64,000 nucleotides of DNA from Streptomyces shenzhenensis. Its GTDB lineage: Bacteria; Actinomycetota; Actinomycetes; Streptomycetales; Streptomycetaceae. Below are positions 44,060 through 52,608 of the stretch, in pieces. How positions within the stretch are numbered: position 1 is the stretch's first letter; each line of letters begins with the position of its first letter. The DNA is taken from positions 124,001 to 188,000 of the forward strand of contig NZ_PENI01000017.1 of NCBI RefSeq assembly GCF_003688995.1, read 5' to 3'. The notes below the pieces were generated by a model. The model was not told the DNA's origin. It searched no databases and worked only from the letters and a program-made list of their open reading frames with translations. The translations under genes were made by a program, and so were the position numbers.

Positions 44060-44132
44060 CCCTAGGCCAGGTGGAGGCGTCCCCTAGGGGACGGAAAAGC
44101 ATTGGCTTCCGCGTGGGCCTCGTCATTAGAAT
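44060..44132 (+). promoter_or_regulatory. Candidate promoter and operator of helR
   Basis: A perfect palindrome GTCCCCTAGGGGAC spans 44079-44092; a second CCCCTAGG starts at 44059, 22 bp upstream of the matching CCCCTAGG at 44081. TTGGCT (44102-44107) and TAGAAT (44127-44132), spaced 19 bp, may be the -35 and -10 elements. No rifamycin-associated element of the GGGGCTTG/CAAGCCCC type was seen. No other gene lies in 43968-44267. Confidence 0.45.
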
Positions 44133-44267
44133 CTCCGCTCTTGCCCGCCTCCCTCCCGGAGTGCTGCCGTCCGGCCGGAAACCGGACGGCCCCCGTCACG
44201 CAGACGCGCCCGTGCGCGCACTGTCCGTGCGCCCGCTCACGCAGCAGTCCGACCCGGAGGCACCGCC

Positions 44268-46343
44268 TTGTCCACGCCCGCCCTCGACCCGCTGAACGAC
44301 CCGTTGGACGACCCCCTGGCCGACCCGCTCGCGCGGGAACGCTCCCACCTCGCCGGGTCCCGCGCCGCGCTGCGCGCCATGCGCGAGGACGTCGAGTCCC
44401 TCGACATCAGGGACGTCACCGCGAACTGGGTCAACGCCGAGGTGCTGACCCGGCAGATCGACGAGCGCATCAAGGCGCTGGCCGACCTCAGCGACACCCC
44501 GCTGTTCTTCGGCCGGCTCGACCACCTGCACCCGCCGGGCGCGGACCGGGCCGAGAGCGCGGCGGGCGAGCGGTTCTACATCGGGCGACGGCATGTCCAC
44601 GACGCCAAGGGCGATCCGATGGTCATCGACTGGCGCGCACCGGTGTCGCAGCCGTTCTACCGGGCGTCCAAGAAGGACCCGATGGACATCGCGCTGCGCC
44701 GCCGATTCGGCTACACCGGCGGCGAGCTGACGGCGTACGAGGACGAGCATCTGTCGGACCCGGCGGAGGCGGCGCGCACCAGCAAGCTGCTCCAGCAGGA
44801 GATCGAACGACCGCGCGTGGGCCCGATGCGGGACATCGTCGCCACGATCCAGCCCGAGCAGGACGAGATCGTGCGCTCCGGTCTGGGCGGCACGGTGTGC
44901 GTCCAGGGCGGTCCCGGCACCGGGAAGACCGCCGTCGGCCTGCACCGGGTCGCCTATCTGCTGTACGCGCACCGGGAGCGGCTGGCCCGCACCGGCACCC
45001 TGGTCATCGGGCCGAACCGGTCCTTCCTGCACTACATCGAGCAGGTGCTGCCCGCGCTGGGCGAGTTGGCGGTGCAGCAGGCCACCGTCGACGATCTGGT
45101 CGGGCAGGTGGAGGTGCGCGGCACGGACGAGCCGGCGACCGCGGTCGTCAAGGGCGACGCACGGCTGGCCGAGGTGCTGAAGCGGGCCCTGTACGCGCAG
45201 GTGACGATGCCCACCGAGCCGGTCGTGGTGGTGCGCGGCTCGCGGCGCTGGCGGGTTCCGGCGTACGAACTGGAGGACATCGTCCGGGAGTTGCTGGCCC
45301 GGGACATCCGGTACGGGGCGGCCCGCGAGGCCCTGCCGCAGCGCATCGCGCATGCCGTGCTGGTGCAGATGGAGCGGTCGGGCGAGGCACCGGACGACCG
45401 GGTGCAGGACGCGGTGGCCCGCAACAGCGCGGTGAAGGCGGCGGTCAAGGCGATCTGGCCGCCGGTCGATCCGGCAAAGCTGGTGCTGCGGCTGCTGACG
45501 GACGCGGACTTCCTCGCGGCGCACGCCGACGGGCTGCTGTCGCAGGACGAGCAGAAGACCCTGCTGTGGACGAAGCCGGTGCGCAGCGTGAAGTCGGCCA
45601 GATGGTCGGCCGCGGACGCCGTGCTGATCGACGAGGCCGGCGATCTGGTGCAGCGCACGCACTCGCTGGGCCATGTGGTGCTGGACGAGGCGCAGGATCT
45701 GTCCCCGATGCAGTACCGGGCCGTGGGCCGGCGCTGTACGACCGGCAGCGCGACCGTCCTCGGCGACCTGGCGCAGGGCACCACCCCGTGGGCGACCCGG
45801 AGCTGGGACGAGGCGCTGGCGCACCTGGGCAAGACGGACGGCGTGATCGAGGAGTTGACCGCGGGTTTCCGGGTGCCGACGGACGTCATCGCGTACGCCT
45901 CCCGGCTGCTGCCGCACATCGCCCCGGGCCTCACACCGGTCGCGTCGGTCCGGGAGAACCCGGGCTTCTTCGACCTGCGCACGGTCGACGGCACCCGCGC
46001 TGTGGTCGCGGCCTGCGAGGAGTTGCTGCGCAACGCGGGCTCGACCGCGCTGATCGCGGCCGACGCGCGCGTCCCGGCGCTGGCCGAGGCGCTCGCGGCG
46101 GCCGGGATCCCGTGTCTGGCACCGGGAGAGGAGACGACGCGGGAGACCCGCCTGACCCTGGTCCCGGCGTCCCTGGCCAAGGGCCTGGAGTACGACTACG
46201 TGGTCCTCGACGAGCCGCGGGCCGTGGTCGACGCCGAACCGGACGAGCGCACCGGCCTGCGCCGCCTGTACGTGGCCCTGACCCGGGCGGTGTCGGGCCT
46301 GATCGTCACCCACACGACCCCGCTCCCGCCGCAGCTGACCTGA
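44268..46343 (+). CDS. helR: HelR/HelD-type RNA polymerase-associated helicase-like protein
   Basis: A 691-residue UvrD/Rep-related protein of the HelD class. After an N-terminal coiled arm rich in DPL repeats, VQGGPGTGKTAVGLHR (212-227) is Walker A. VVLDEAQDLSPMQYRA is motif II and RLYVALTRAVSGL motif VI. HelD removes stalled RNA polymerase from nucleic acid, and streptomycete HelR displaces rifamycins and so contributes to intrinsic resistance. This protein is the HelR type by length and motif spacing; the function is inferred. The start is TTG with GGAGG seven bases upstream. Confidence 0.8.
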   Translation: MSTPALDPLNDPLDDPLADPLARERSHLAGSRAALRAMREDVESLDIRDVTANWVNAEVLTRQIDERIKALADLSDTPLFFGRLDHLHPPGADRAESAAGERFYIGRRHVHDAKGDPMVIDWRAPVSQPFYRASKKDPMDIALRRRFGYTGGELTAYEDEHLSDPAEAARTSKLLQQEIERPRVGPMRDIVATIQPEQDEIVRSGLGGTVCVQGGPGTGKTAVGLHRVAYLLYAHRERLARTGTLVIGPNRSFLHYIEQVLPALGELAVQQATVDDLVGQVEVRGTDEPATAVVKGDARLAEVLKRALYAQVTMPTEPVVVVRGSRRWRVPAYELEDIVRELLARDIRYGAAREALPQRIAHAVLVQMERSGEAPDDRVQDAVARNSAVKAAVKAIWPPVDPAKLVLRLLTDADFLAAHADGLLSQDEQKTLLWTKPVRSVKSARWSAADAVLIDEAGDLVQRTHSLGHVVLDEAQDLSPMQYRAVGRRCTTGSATVLGDLAQGTTPWATRSWDEALAHLGKTDGVIEELTAGFRVPTDVIAYASRLLPHIAPGLTPVASVRENPGFFDLRTVDGTRAVVAACEELLRNAGSTALIAADARVPALAEALAAAGIPCLAPGEETTRETRLTLVPASLAKGLEYDYVVLDEPRAVVDAEPDERTGLRRLYVALTRAVSGLIVTHTTPLPPQLT

Positions 46344-46399
46344 CGCCGGGAGGGTGTCCGAGACGGCTGCCGGCCGCCCGGGCCGCGGTCGCGGTCTCT

Positions 46400-47110
46400 T
46401 CAGGACGCGTCGGTTCCGTCCAGTGTGCGGCGCCACCGGGTCACCGACCCGGGTGACACCGGGCCCGTCCAGCCTGCGGGGCGAGCCGCGCCGCCGATGT
46501 GGAAGGCGGTGATGCCGGCGGAGCGGAGGGTCGGCACGTGGTCGAGGCGCAGGCCGCCGCCGGCCATGACCGTCGGCCCGTAGCCCGGCTCCTGTCCGCG
46601 CCGGGCCTCCGCGAGCAGCGTGGGCAGCCCGTCGTCGACGCCGGCCGCCGACCCGGCGGTGAGGTAGGCGTCGAGGCCGGGCAGGTCGGTGAGCTGCTTG
46701 CGCAGGGCGTCGCGGTCGGCGGCCCGGTCGATCGCGCGGTGGAAGGTCCACGGGCAGCCGTCGAGTTCGGCGACGATCCGCTCCACCGCGACCAGGTCCG
46801 GTCCGCCGCCGGCGTCCAGGAAGCCGAGCACGAACTGGTCGGCACCGGCCCCCCGCAGGTCCCGGGCCGCCCGCACCAGCCGGTCCACGCCCTGCGGACC
46901 GCCGGCGCCGAACCCGTCGGTGAGCCGCAGCATCACGCGCAGGTCGATGTCGACGGCGGCACGGATCCCGGTGAAGGTCGCCACCGACGGGGTCAGCCCG
47001 TCGGCCGCCATGTCGGTGACGAGTTCGAGGCGGTCCGCGCCTCCGGCCTGGGCGGCGACCGCGTCCTCGACGCCGAGGGCGATCACCTCCAGGACTGCAC
47101 GCGTGCTCAT
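46400..47110 (-). CDS. cutC: CutC-family protein
   Basis: A 236-residue TIM-barrel protein of the CutC family: EVIALGVEDAVAAQAGGADR (family start) with LVTDMAADGLTPS, DADGGPDL-like loops and TFHRAIDR near the middle. CutC was named for copper homeostasis, but the true substrate is uncertain. Here a DasR-like operator lies 33-48 bp upstream of the ATG, which links it to amino-sugar regulation. Cytoplasmic, monocistronic. Confidence 0.88.
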   Translation of the reverse strand: MSTRAVLEVIALGVEDAVAAQAGGADRLELVTDMAADGLTPSVATFTGIRAAVDIDLRVMLRLTDGFGAGGPQGVDRLVRAARDLRGAGADQFVLGFLDAGGGPDLVAVERIVAELDGCPWTFHRAIDRAADRDALRKQLTDLPGLDAYLTAGSAAGVDDGLPTLLAEARRGQEPGYGPTVMAGGGLRLDHVPTLRSAGITAFHIGGAARPAGWTGPVSPGSVTRWRRTLDGTDAS

Positions 47111-47142
47111 AGGGCTCCTTTCCGGCGGTGTTTTGTGGAGCT

Positions 47143-47158
47143 ACAGGTCTAGTCCAAT
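47143..47158. promoter_or_regulatory. DasR-like site (dre) upstream of cutC
   Basis: The sequence ACAGGTCTAGTCCAAT matches the published dre consensus (a TGGTCTAGACCA core) with two core mismatches. It sits 33 bp upstream of the cutC start, where a bound repressor could cover the promoter. Confidence 0.5.
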
Positions 47159-47224
47159 TGAAGCGTAGCGCTCCGCTGGGTGGGCTGGGGTGGGTCGGAT
47201 CTGGTGAGGGTGCGTTGATCGGTG

Positions 47225-47638
47225 CGGGTTCGTCGTGGCTGGTCGCGCCGTTCCCCGCGCCCCTTCAGGGTGCTGCCCCGCAGGGCGTTGGAAAGAGACC
47301 CAGCGCCGATGTTGGGCTGCGCTGCGTCCGATCCGTGCGGGTTCGTCGTGGCTGGTCGCGCCGTTCCCCGCGCCCCTTCAGGGTGCTGCCCGTCACGGGC
47401 GCTGGCAGGAAACCCGGCGCCAGTACCGCTGGATGGGCTGGGCTGCGTCCGATCCGTGCGGGTGCGTCGTGGCTGGTCGCGCAGTTCCCCGCGCCCCTAT
47501 CGGGCGCGACAGGGCCGCATGTCGGCACAGGGCCGCGCCCCTTTGGGGCGCGACAGGGCCGCATGTCGGCGCAGCCCCGCGGCTCTATGGGGCGCGACGG
47601 GGCCGTATGTCGGCGCAGCCTCGCGGGAGGATGGGGGT
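47225..47638. repeat. Repeat cluster between cutC and the HD gene
   Basis: Three copies of a unit with GTCGTGGCTGGTCGCGC and CCGCGCCCCTTCAGGG or close variants (about 47230, 47346 and 47466) are followed by a 44-bp tandem triplet starting with GGGCGCGAC (47502, 47546, 47590). The first unit is the inverted form of the family seen at 8.9 and 52.1 kb. No gene is supported; the remaining 47159-47224 is AT-poor spacer. Confidence 0.8.
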
Positions 47639-48283
47639 ATGGGCGATCTTGATGTGCTGCGGCTTCGGTGGGTGCGGGCGTTGGAGGGAGTTCGCGGTGG
47701 CGGTGGTGGGCCCGATCCGTTGCCGTATGCCGACCGGCTGCTCGTCCGCTGGCAGGAGCCGCAGCGCCGGTACCACACGCTCACGCACCTCACCGCGGTC
47801 CTGGACCATGTCGACACCCTGGCGGAGTACGCCGCCGACCCCGACGTCGTACGCCTGGCCGCCTGGTTCCACGACGCCGTCTATCTCCCCGACCGCTCCG
47901 AGAACGAGGAGCGCTCGGCCCGCCTCGCCGAACGGGCCCTTCCGGAGGCCGGCGTTCCGGCGGACCGGACCGCCGAGGTGGCCCGGCTGGTCCGGCTCAC
48001 CGTCAGTCACGACCCGGCCGCGGACGACCGCGACGGACAGGTGCTGTGCGACGCCGACCTGGCGGTGCTCGCCGGGCCGCCGTCCGCGTACGCCGCCTAC
48101 ACCGCGGCCGTCCGCGAGGAGTACCACTTCGTCCCGAACGAGGCCTTCCGGGCCGGCCGCGCCGCGATCCTGCGCGAGTTGCTCGAGCTGCCCCGGCTGT
48201 TCCGGACACCGTACGGGCGGCGCGCGTGGGAGCCGACCGCGCGCTACAACCTCGCCGCCGAACTGGCACTGCTGACCGGCTGA
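47639..48283 (+). CDS. HD-domain metal-dependent phosphohydrolase
   Basis: A 214-residue protein of the predicted HD phosphohydrolase group (COG4339). The residues YHTLTHL (His), AAWFHDAVY (HD) and CDADLAVLAG (Asp) form the metal site. It lacks a sensor or membrane domain. The substrate is unknown. ATG at 47639 with GGAGGATGGGGG just upstream. The repeat cluster ends at its ribosome site. It is followed by the DinB-GNAT gene after 57 bp. Confidence 0.85.
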   Translation: MGDLDVLRLRWVRALEGVRGGGGGPDPLPYADRLLVRWQEPQRRYHTLTHLTAVLDHVDTLAEYAADPDVVRLAAWFHDAVYLPDRSENEERSARLAERALPEAGVPADRTAEVARLVRLTVSHDPAADDRDGQVLCDADLAVLAGPPSAYAAYTAAVREEYHFVPNEAFRAGRAAILRELLELPRLFRTPYGRRAWEPTARYNLAAELALLTG

Positions 48284-48340
48284 CCGGCCGACCACGGGCG
48301 GGAGGCTCGCTCGGAGACCCGATGACCTAGTCTGCGCCGT

Positions 48341-49465
48341 ATGCGTGAAGTGGGCGGGGACCAGGTGGACGAGGCCGTCGCGGGCTGTGTGGCGACGCTG
48401 CGCACGGCGGTGGACCGGGACTGGACGGCGGTGCGGGCGGGACGGCTGGACTGGAGCGTCCGGCGGACCGCCGTGCACGTGGCGAGCGATCTCATCGCGT
48501 ACGCCGGGCAGTTGGCGGGGCGGGCGCAGGACGCGTACGTCCCCTTCGACATCACCCTGGACGGCGAGGGCGACGAGGGCATGCCCGCGGCCGGCAACGC
48601 CGGCGTCCTCCAGGTGATCGAGACCACCGGCGTCCTGCTCGCCACCACCGTCCGCACCACCCCGCGCGAGGTGCGCGCCTTCCACCCGTTCCCGTTCGGC
48701 AGCGCGGACCGCGAGGGCTTCGCCGCGATGGGCATCGCCGAGGTGCTGCTGCACACACACGACATGGCCGAGGGCCTCACACTGCCCTACGAGCCGTCAG
48801 CGGAACTCGCCGAGTCCGTCCTGACCTGCATCTTCCCGCACATCCAGCCCGGCGGGGCGCCCTGGCCGACCCTGCTGTGGGCGACCGGCCGCGGCGCACT
48901 GCCCGGCCGCGCCCCGGTCACCGGCTGGCGCTGGTGCAACAACCTGGTCGTCCCGGCCGGGCGGCTCACCCTGCAAGGCGTGCGGCCCGCCGCCGCGCGC
49001 GATCTGTGGCTGGGCGGCGACGGCGGCTTCGACTGGATCGAGGGCGGGCCGTACCAGGGCACCCGGGAGGCCGCCGGGATGCTGGTCACGCTGTATGAAT
49101 CCGGGTCCCACCGGCCCGAGTTCGGGCTGTTCGTCCTGGTCAGGCGGGCGGACGGCCGGGCGGTCGGCGGCCTGGGCTTCCACTCAGCCCCGGACGGGGA
49201 CGGCCGCGTGGAGATCGGCTACGACCTCGCCGAGGCCGCCCGCGGCCAGGGCTACGCGACCGAGGCGCTGGGCGCGCTATCGCAGTGGGCGCTGGCCCGG
49301 GACGACGTCGACCTGCTGTTCGCGCGCGTCGACCACGGCAATCTGCCGTCCCAGGGGGTGCTGACCCGGGCCGGGTTCAGCCGGGCCACGACGAAACTGG
49401 AGGAGGCCGCGTACACGGAACACCGCATGGACCGTTCGCTGCGGCTCTATGTCCGCAGTGCCTGA
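48341..49465 (+). CDS. DinB/maleylpyruvate isomerase N-terminal domain fused to GNAT acetyltransferase
   Basis: A 374-residue fusion. Residues 1-190 are a four-helix-bundle DinB/MDMPI-like domain (AVAGCVATLRTAVDRDWTAV, DWSVRRTAVHVASDLIAYAG with conserved His, EVLLHTHDMAEG), the type that binds metal and often mycothiol. Residues 215-374 are a GNAT domain with EIGYDLAEAARGQGYATEAL (acetyl-CoA loop RGQGYA) and VLTRAGFSRA. A link between thiol chemistry and acylation is possible but unproven. The long fusion is unusual. Confidence 0.8.
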   Translation: MREVGGDQVDEAVAGCVATLRTAVDRDWTAVRAGRLDWSVRRTAVHVASDLIAYAGQLAGRAQDAYVPFDITLDGEGDEGMPAAGNAGVLQVIETTGVLLATTVRTTPREVRAFHPFPFGSADREGFAAMGIAEVLLHTHDMAEGLTLPYEPSAELAESVLTCIFPHIQPGGAPWPTLLWATGRGALPGRAPVTGWRWCNNLVVPAGRLTLQGVRPAAARDLWLGGDGGFDWIEGGPYQGTREAAGMLVTLYESGSHRPEFGLFVLVRRADGRAVGGLGFHSAPDGDGRVEIGYDLAEAARGQGYATEALGALSQWALARDDVDLLFARVDHGNLPSQGVLTRAGFSRATTKLEEAAYTEHRMDRSLRLYVRSA

Positions 49466-49501
49466 CGCCCCGGCGGGGCGATGCGCACCGTCAGGGGTGC
49501 C

Positions 49502-49885
49502 TCACGAGGACGGCACCCCGCCCGCGGCCCGCCCCAGCGAGCCGACCGCCGCGACCTTCACGCCCGCCCGGTGGCAGACCCAGTGCGGGTCGGGGCCGAG
49601 TTCCGGCTCGACGTCCAGCGCGTGCGGGTCGCCGGCGCCGCACACCGGGCACAGCGGCCAGCGTCCGTACCGCTCCAGGAGCGCGTCCTGTACGTCCTGC
49701 GCGACCAGTCCGGCCACATAGGCCGCCCCGTCCGGCCACTGCTCGACCCACCAGCGGCGCTGCACGACCGACTCCTCGACCAGCGAGACCACGTCCGCCT
49801 CGGCGACCTCGCCCGCGACCAGATCGGCGAGCACCCGGGCGCGGGCGGCGTGCAGAGCGCGTTCCAGCGGGCTGATGGGATCCAT
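49502..49885 (-). CDS. Conserved hypothetical protein with Cys motif
   Basis: A 127-residue soluble protein. A helical N-terminal half (LERALHAARARVLADLVAGE) precedes WPLCPVCGAGDPHALDVEPE and DPHWVCHRAG, three Cys and a His that could hold a zinc ion. The start is ATG at 49885. Convergent with the fusion gene; divergent from murR. Function unknown. Confidence 0.65.
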   Translation of the reverse strand: MDPISPLERALHAARARVLADLVAGEVAEADVVSLVEESVVQRRWWVEQWPDGAAYVAGLVAQDVQDALLERYGRWPLCPVCGAGDPHALDVEPELGPDPHWVCHRAGVKVAAVGSLGRAAGGVPSS

Positions 49886-49919
49886 GGACCCATTGTGCGT
49901 GGTCTTGACCCCGGCACCA

Positions 49920-49969
49920 GCCGAAAATATCTTTCATGTGTGACCCAGGACGTGAAGGAAATTTTCGGC
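49920..49969. promoter_or_regulatory. Candidate MurR/RpiR operator straddling the start codon
   Basis: The arms GCCGAAAATATCTTTCA (49920-49936) and TGAAGGAAATTTTCGGC (49953-49969) match as an inverted repeat at 15 of 17 positions. The predicted GTG start (49940) lies between the arms, so occupancy would cover the start itself. The A/T-rich GAAA-core fits RpiR-family sites. Confidence 0.7.
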
Positions 49970-50860
49970 AGCCCGGGCGGCCCGGGATACGCGCCACCGG
50001 CCCCGGCCGCCCTCACCGCCAAGGTGCGCACGCTCGCCCCCTCCATGACCCGTTCGATGCAGCGTGTCGCCGAGGCCGTGGCGGGCGATCCGGCCGGCTG
50101 CGCGGCCCTCACGGTCACCGGGCTCGCCGAACTCACCGGCACCAGCGAGGCGACGGTCGTACGCACCGCCCGGCTGCTCGGCTACCCGGGCTACCGCGAT
50201 CTGCGGCTCGCCCTCGCGGGCCTGGCCGCCCAGCAGCAGTCCGGCCGCGCGCCCGCGCTCACCACCGACATCGCGGTCGACGACCCGATCGCCGACGTCG
50301 TCGCCAAACTCGCCTACGACGAGCAGCAGACCCTCGCCGACACGGCCGCCGGGCTCGACACCGTGCAGCTCGGCGCGGCGGTGGCCGCGCTCGCCGGCGC
50401 ACGGCGCACCGACGTGTACGGAATCGGCGCGTCCGGACTGGTCGCCCAGGACCTCACACAGAAGCTGCTGCGGATAGGGCTGATAGCCCACGCCCACAGC
50501 GATCCGCACCTCGCCGTGACGAACGCGGTGCAGCTGCGCTCCGGGGACGTGGCCATCGCGATCACGCACTCCGGGTCGACGGGAGACGTCATCGAGCCGC
50601 TGCGGGCCGCGTTCGAGCACGGGGCCACCACGGTCGCCATCACCGGACGTCCTGACGGCCCGGTCACCCAGTACGCCGACCACGTGCTCACCACCTCCAC
50701 CTCCCGGGAGAGCGAGCTGCGGCCCGCCGCGATGTCCTCCCGGACCAGTCAACTCCTCGTCGTGGACTGCCTGTTCATCGGAGTGGCGCAGCGCACGTAC
50801 GAGACCGCCGCGCCCGCGCTGGCCGCTTCCTACGAGGCACTGGCCCACCGGCACCGCTGA
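49940..50860 (+). CDS. MurR/RpiR-family transcriptional regulator
   Basis: A 306-residue regulator. The N-terminal RpiR helix-turn-helix (LTVTGLAELTGTSEATVVRT and RLLGYPGYRDLRLAL) precedes a SIS sugar-isomerase domain (RRTDVYGIGASGLVAQDLTQ, VAIAITHSGSTGDVIEPL) that senses a phosphosugar, probably N-acetylmuramic acid 6-phosphate. GTG at 49940 is the likely start, but VKEIF at 49952 is possible. It lies 192 bp upstream of murQ. Control of murQ and autoregulation are inferred. Confidence 0.85.
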   Translation: MTQDVKEIFGSPGGPGYAPPAPAALTAKVRTLAPSMTRSMQRVAEAVAGDPAGCAALTVTGLAELTGTSEATVVRTARLLGYPGYRDLRLALAGLAAQQQSGRAPALTTDIAVDDPIADVVAKLAYDEQQTLADTAAGLDTVQLGAAVAALAGARRTDVYGIGASGLVAQDLTQKLLRIGLIAHAHSDPHLAVTNAVQLRSGDVAIAITHSGSTGDVIEPLRAAFEHGATTVAITGRPDGPVTQYADHVLTTSTSRESELRPAAMSSRTSQLLVVDCLFIGVAQRTYETAAPALAASYEALAHRHR

Positions 50861-50924
50861 GCGCCGAGTGCTCCGCCGGCCGGGCCGTCGTGCGTCGTCG
50901 TTCGGCTGCCGCAGCACCGTGGCC

Positions 50925-50986
50925 GGTCGCTCCCCCAAGTTCTCGGCTTCGCTCGAACAGGGGGACCCCCATCGCGGCGGAGCCGC
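50925..50986 (-). repeat. Inverted copy of the dispersed repeat module from 8.7 kb
   Basis: The 62-bp segment (CAAGTTCTCGGCTTCGCTCG core) is the reverse complement of 8718-8778, differing by two single-base indels. It lies between the MurR and MurQ genes, and it contains the quasi-palindrome GTTCTCGGCTTCGCTCGAAC. Confidence 0.8.
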
Positions 50987-51052
50987 CCGCCCTGCTCACC
51001 CGAAACACTGGACACACCGGAAACGCCGAAAGACCAGAAAGAGCCGCCCGTC

Positions 51053-51988
51053 ATGACCTCCGCGTCCGACCCCCGTCAGCTCCGCGCCGAACTGGAGACG
51101 CTCACCACCGAGGCCTTCCGGCCCGAACTCGCCGGCATCGACCGGCTGCCCACCCTGGAGATCGCCCGGCTGATGAACGGCGAGGACACCGCCGTGCCGC
51201 CCGCCGTGGCCGAACGCCTCCCGCTGATCGCCGCCGCCATCGACGCGATCGCCGCGCGCATGGCCCGCGGCGGCCGGCTGATCTACGCCGGCGCGGGCAC
51301 CGCGGGCCGCCTCGGCGTCCTGGACGCCTCCGAGTGCCCGCCCACCTTCAACACCGACCCCGACCGGGTCGTCGGCCTGATCGCAGGGGGCGCCGAGGCG
51401 ATGGTGACCTCCGTGGAGGGTGCGGAGGACTCGAAGGAACTGGCCCGCAAGGACCTCGACTCGCTGGTGCTCACCGCCGACGACACGGTGGTCGGCGTCT
51501 CCGCCTCCGGCCGCACCCCGTACGCGGTCGGCGCGGTCGAGCACGCCCGCGCCGTGGGCGCCCTGACCGTCGGGCTTGCCTGCAACGCGCACAGCGCGCT
51601 CGCTGCGGCGGCCGAGCACGGCATCGAGATCGTCGTGGGCCCCGAGCTGATCAGCGGCTCCACCCGGCTGAAGGCCGGTACGGCTCAGAAGCTGGTCCTC
51701 AACATGCTGTCGACGATCACGATGATCCGGCTGGGCAAGACGTACGGGAACCTGATGGTCGACGTACGCGCCTCCAACGACAAGCTGCGCGCCCGCTCCC
51801 GCCGTATCGTCGCCCTGGCCACCGGCGCCGCCGACGAGGAGATCGAGCGGGCCCTCGCCGAGACCGGCGGCGAGGTGAAGAACGCGATCCTCACCATCCT
51901 GGCCGATGTCGACGGCCCGACGGCCGCGCGCCTGCTGGCGGAGTCCGGCGGCCACCTGCGTGCCGCGCTGTCGGGCGCGGGTGGCTGA
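51053..51988 (+). CDS. murQ: N-acetylmuramic acid 6-phosphate etherase MurQ
   Basis: A 311-residue SIS-fold enzyme that cleaves the lactyl ether of MurNAc-6-P to GlcNAc-6-P and D-lactate, linking muropeptide recycling to amino-sugar metabolism. Signatures are LIYAGAGTAGRLGVLDASEC, PPTFNTDP, GVSASGRTPYAVGAVEHAR and the RLKAGTAQKLVLNMLSTITM segment. The gene follows MurR in the same direction, and the product GlcNAc-6-P is the substrate of NagA. Cytosolic. The stop codon directly adjoins the 109-bp repeat array. Confidence 0.95.
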   Translation: MTSASDPRQLRAELETLTTEAFRPELAGIDRLPTLEIARLMNGEDTAVPPAVAERLPLIAAAIDAIAARMARGGRLIYAGAGTAGRLGVLDASECPPTFNTDPDRVVGLIAGGAEAMVTSVEGAEDSKELARKDLDSLVLTADDTVVGVSASGRTPYAVGAVEHARAVGALTVGLACNAHSALAAAAEHGIEIVVGPELISGSTRLKAGTAQKLVLNMLSTITMIRLGKTYGNLMVDVRASNDKLRARSRRIVALATGAADEEIERALAETGGEVKNAILTILADVDGPTAARLLAESGGHLRAALSGAGG

Positions 51989-52575
51989 CGCCGTCAGTCC
52001 GCCGCGGCGCCGTCGTGGCCGATCGCGCCCGCGCGGCGGAGCCGCATATCGACACAGCCCCGCGCCCCTTCAGGCGGCAAGGCATGCCACCAGGCCGTCC
52101 CAAGCGGTCAGACCCGCGAAACGCCATCGGTCCGCCGCGGCGCCGTCGTAGCCGATCGCGCAGTTCCCCGCGCCCCTTCAGGGCGCCAAGGCACGCCACC
52201 AGGCCACCCCAAGCGGTCAGACCCGCGAAACGCCGTCAGTCCGCCGCGGCACCGTCGTAGCCGATCGCGCAGTTCCCCGCGCCCCTTCAGGGCGCCAAGG
52301 CACGCCACCAGGCCACCCCAAGCGGTCAGACCCGCGAAACGCCGTCAGTCCGCCGCGGCACCGTCGTAGCCGATCGCGCAGTTCCCCGCGCCCCTTCAGG
52401 GCGCCAAGGCACGCCACCAGGCCACCCCAAGCGGTCAGACCCGCGAAACGCCGTCAGTCCGCCGCGGCACCGTCGTGGCTAGTCGCGCCCGCGCGGCGGA
52501 GCCGCATATCGACACAGCCCCGCGCCCCTTCAGGGCGCCAGGCACGCCACCAGGTCACCCACCGGTCAGGGCGCG
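51989..52575. repeat. 109-bp tandem array between murQ and the flavin enzyme
   Basis: Three units of exactly 109 bp start at 52122, 52231 and 52340 (common block CGCAGTTCCCCGCGCCCCTT and CAGGCCACCCCAAGCGGTCA). They are flanked by longer, related copies at 51989 and 52449 that carry the GCGCGGCGGAGCCGCATATC variant module. The array has no spacer-like variability, so it is not CRISPR. It belongs to the same family as the clusters at 8.7-9.2 and 47.2-47.6 kb. Confidence 0.88.
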
Positions 52576-52608
52576 CAACCGGACGCCGGCCGGGGCGCGG
52601 GAACGGCT

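Noticed and set aside
44060..44132. Rifamycin-associated element upstream of HelR
   Set aside because: The expected GGGGCTTG/CAAGCCCC core is absent.
51989..52575. CRISPR array
   Set aside because: Units are identical along their full length with no unique spacers, and no cas genes are near.
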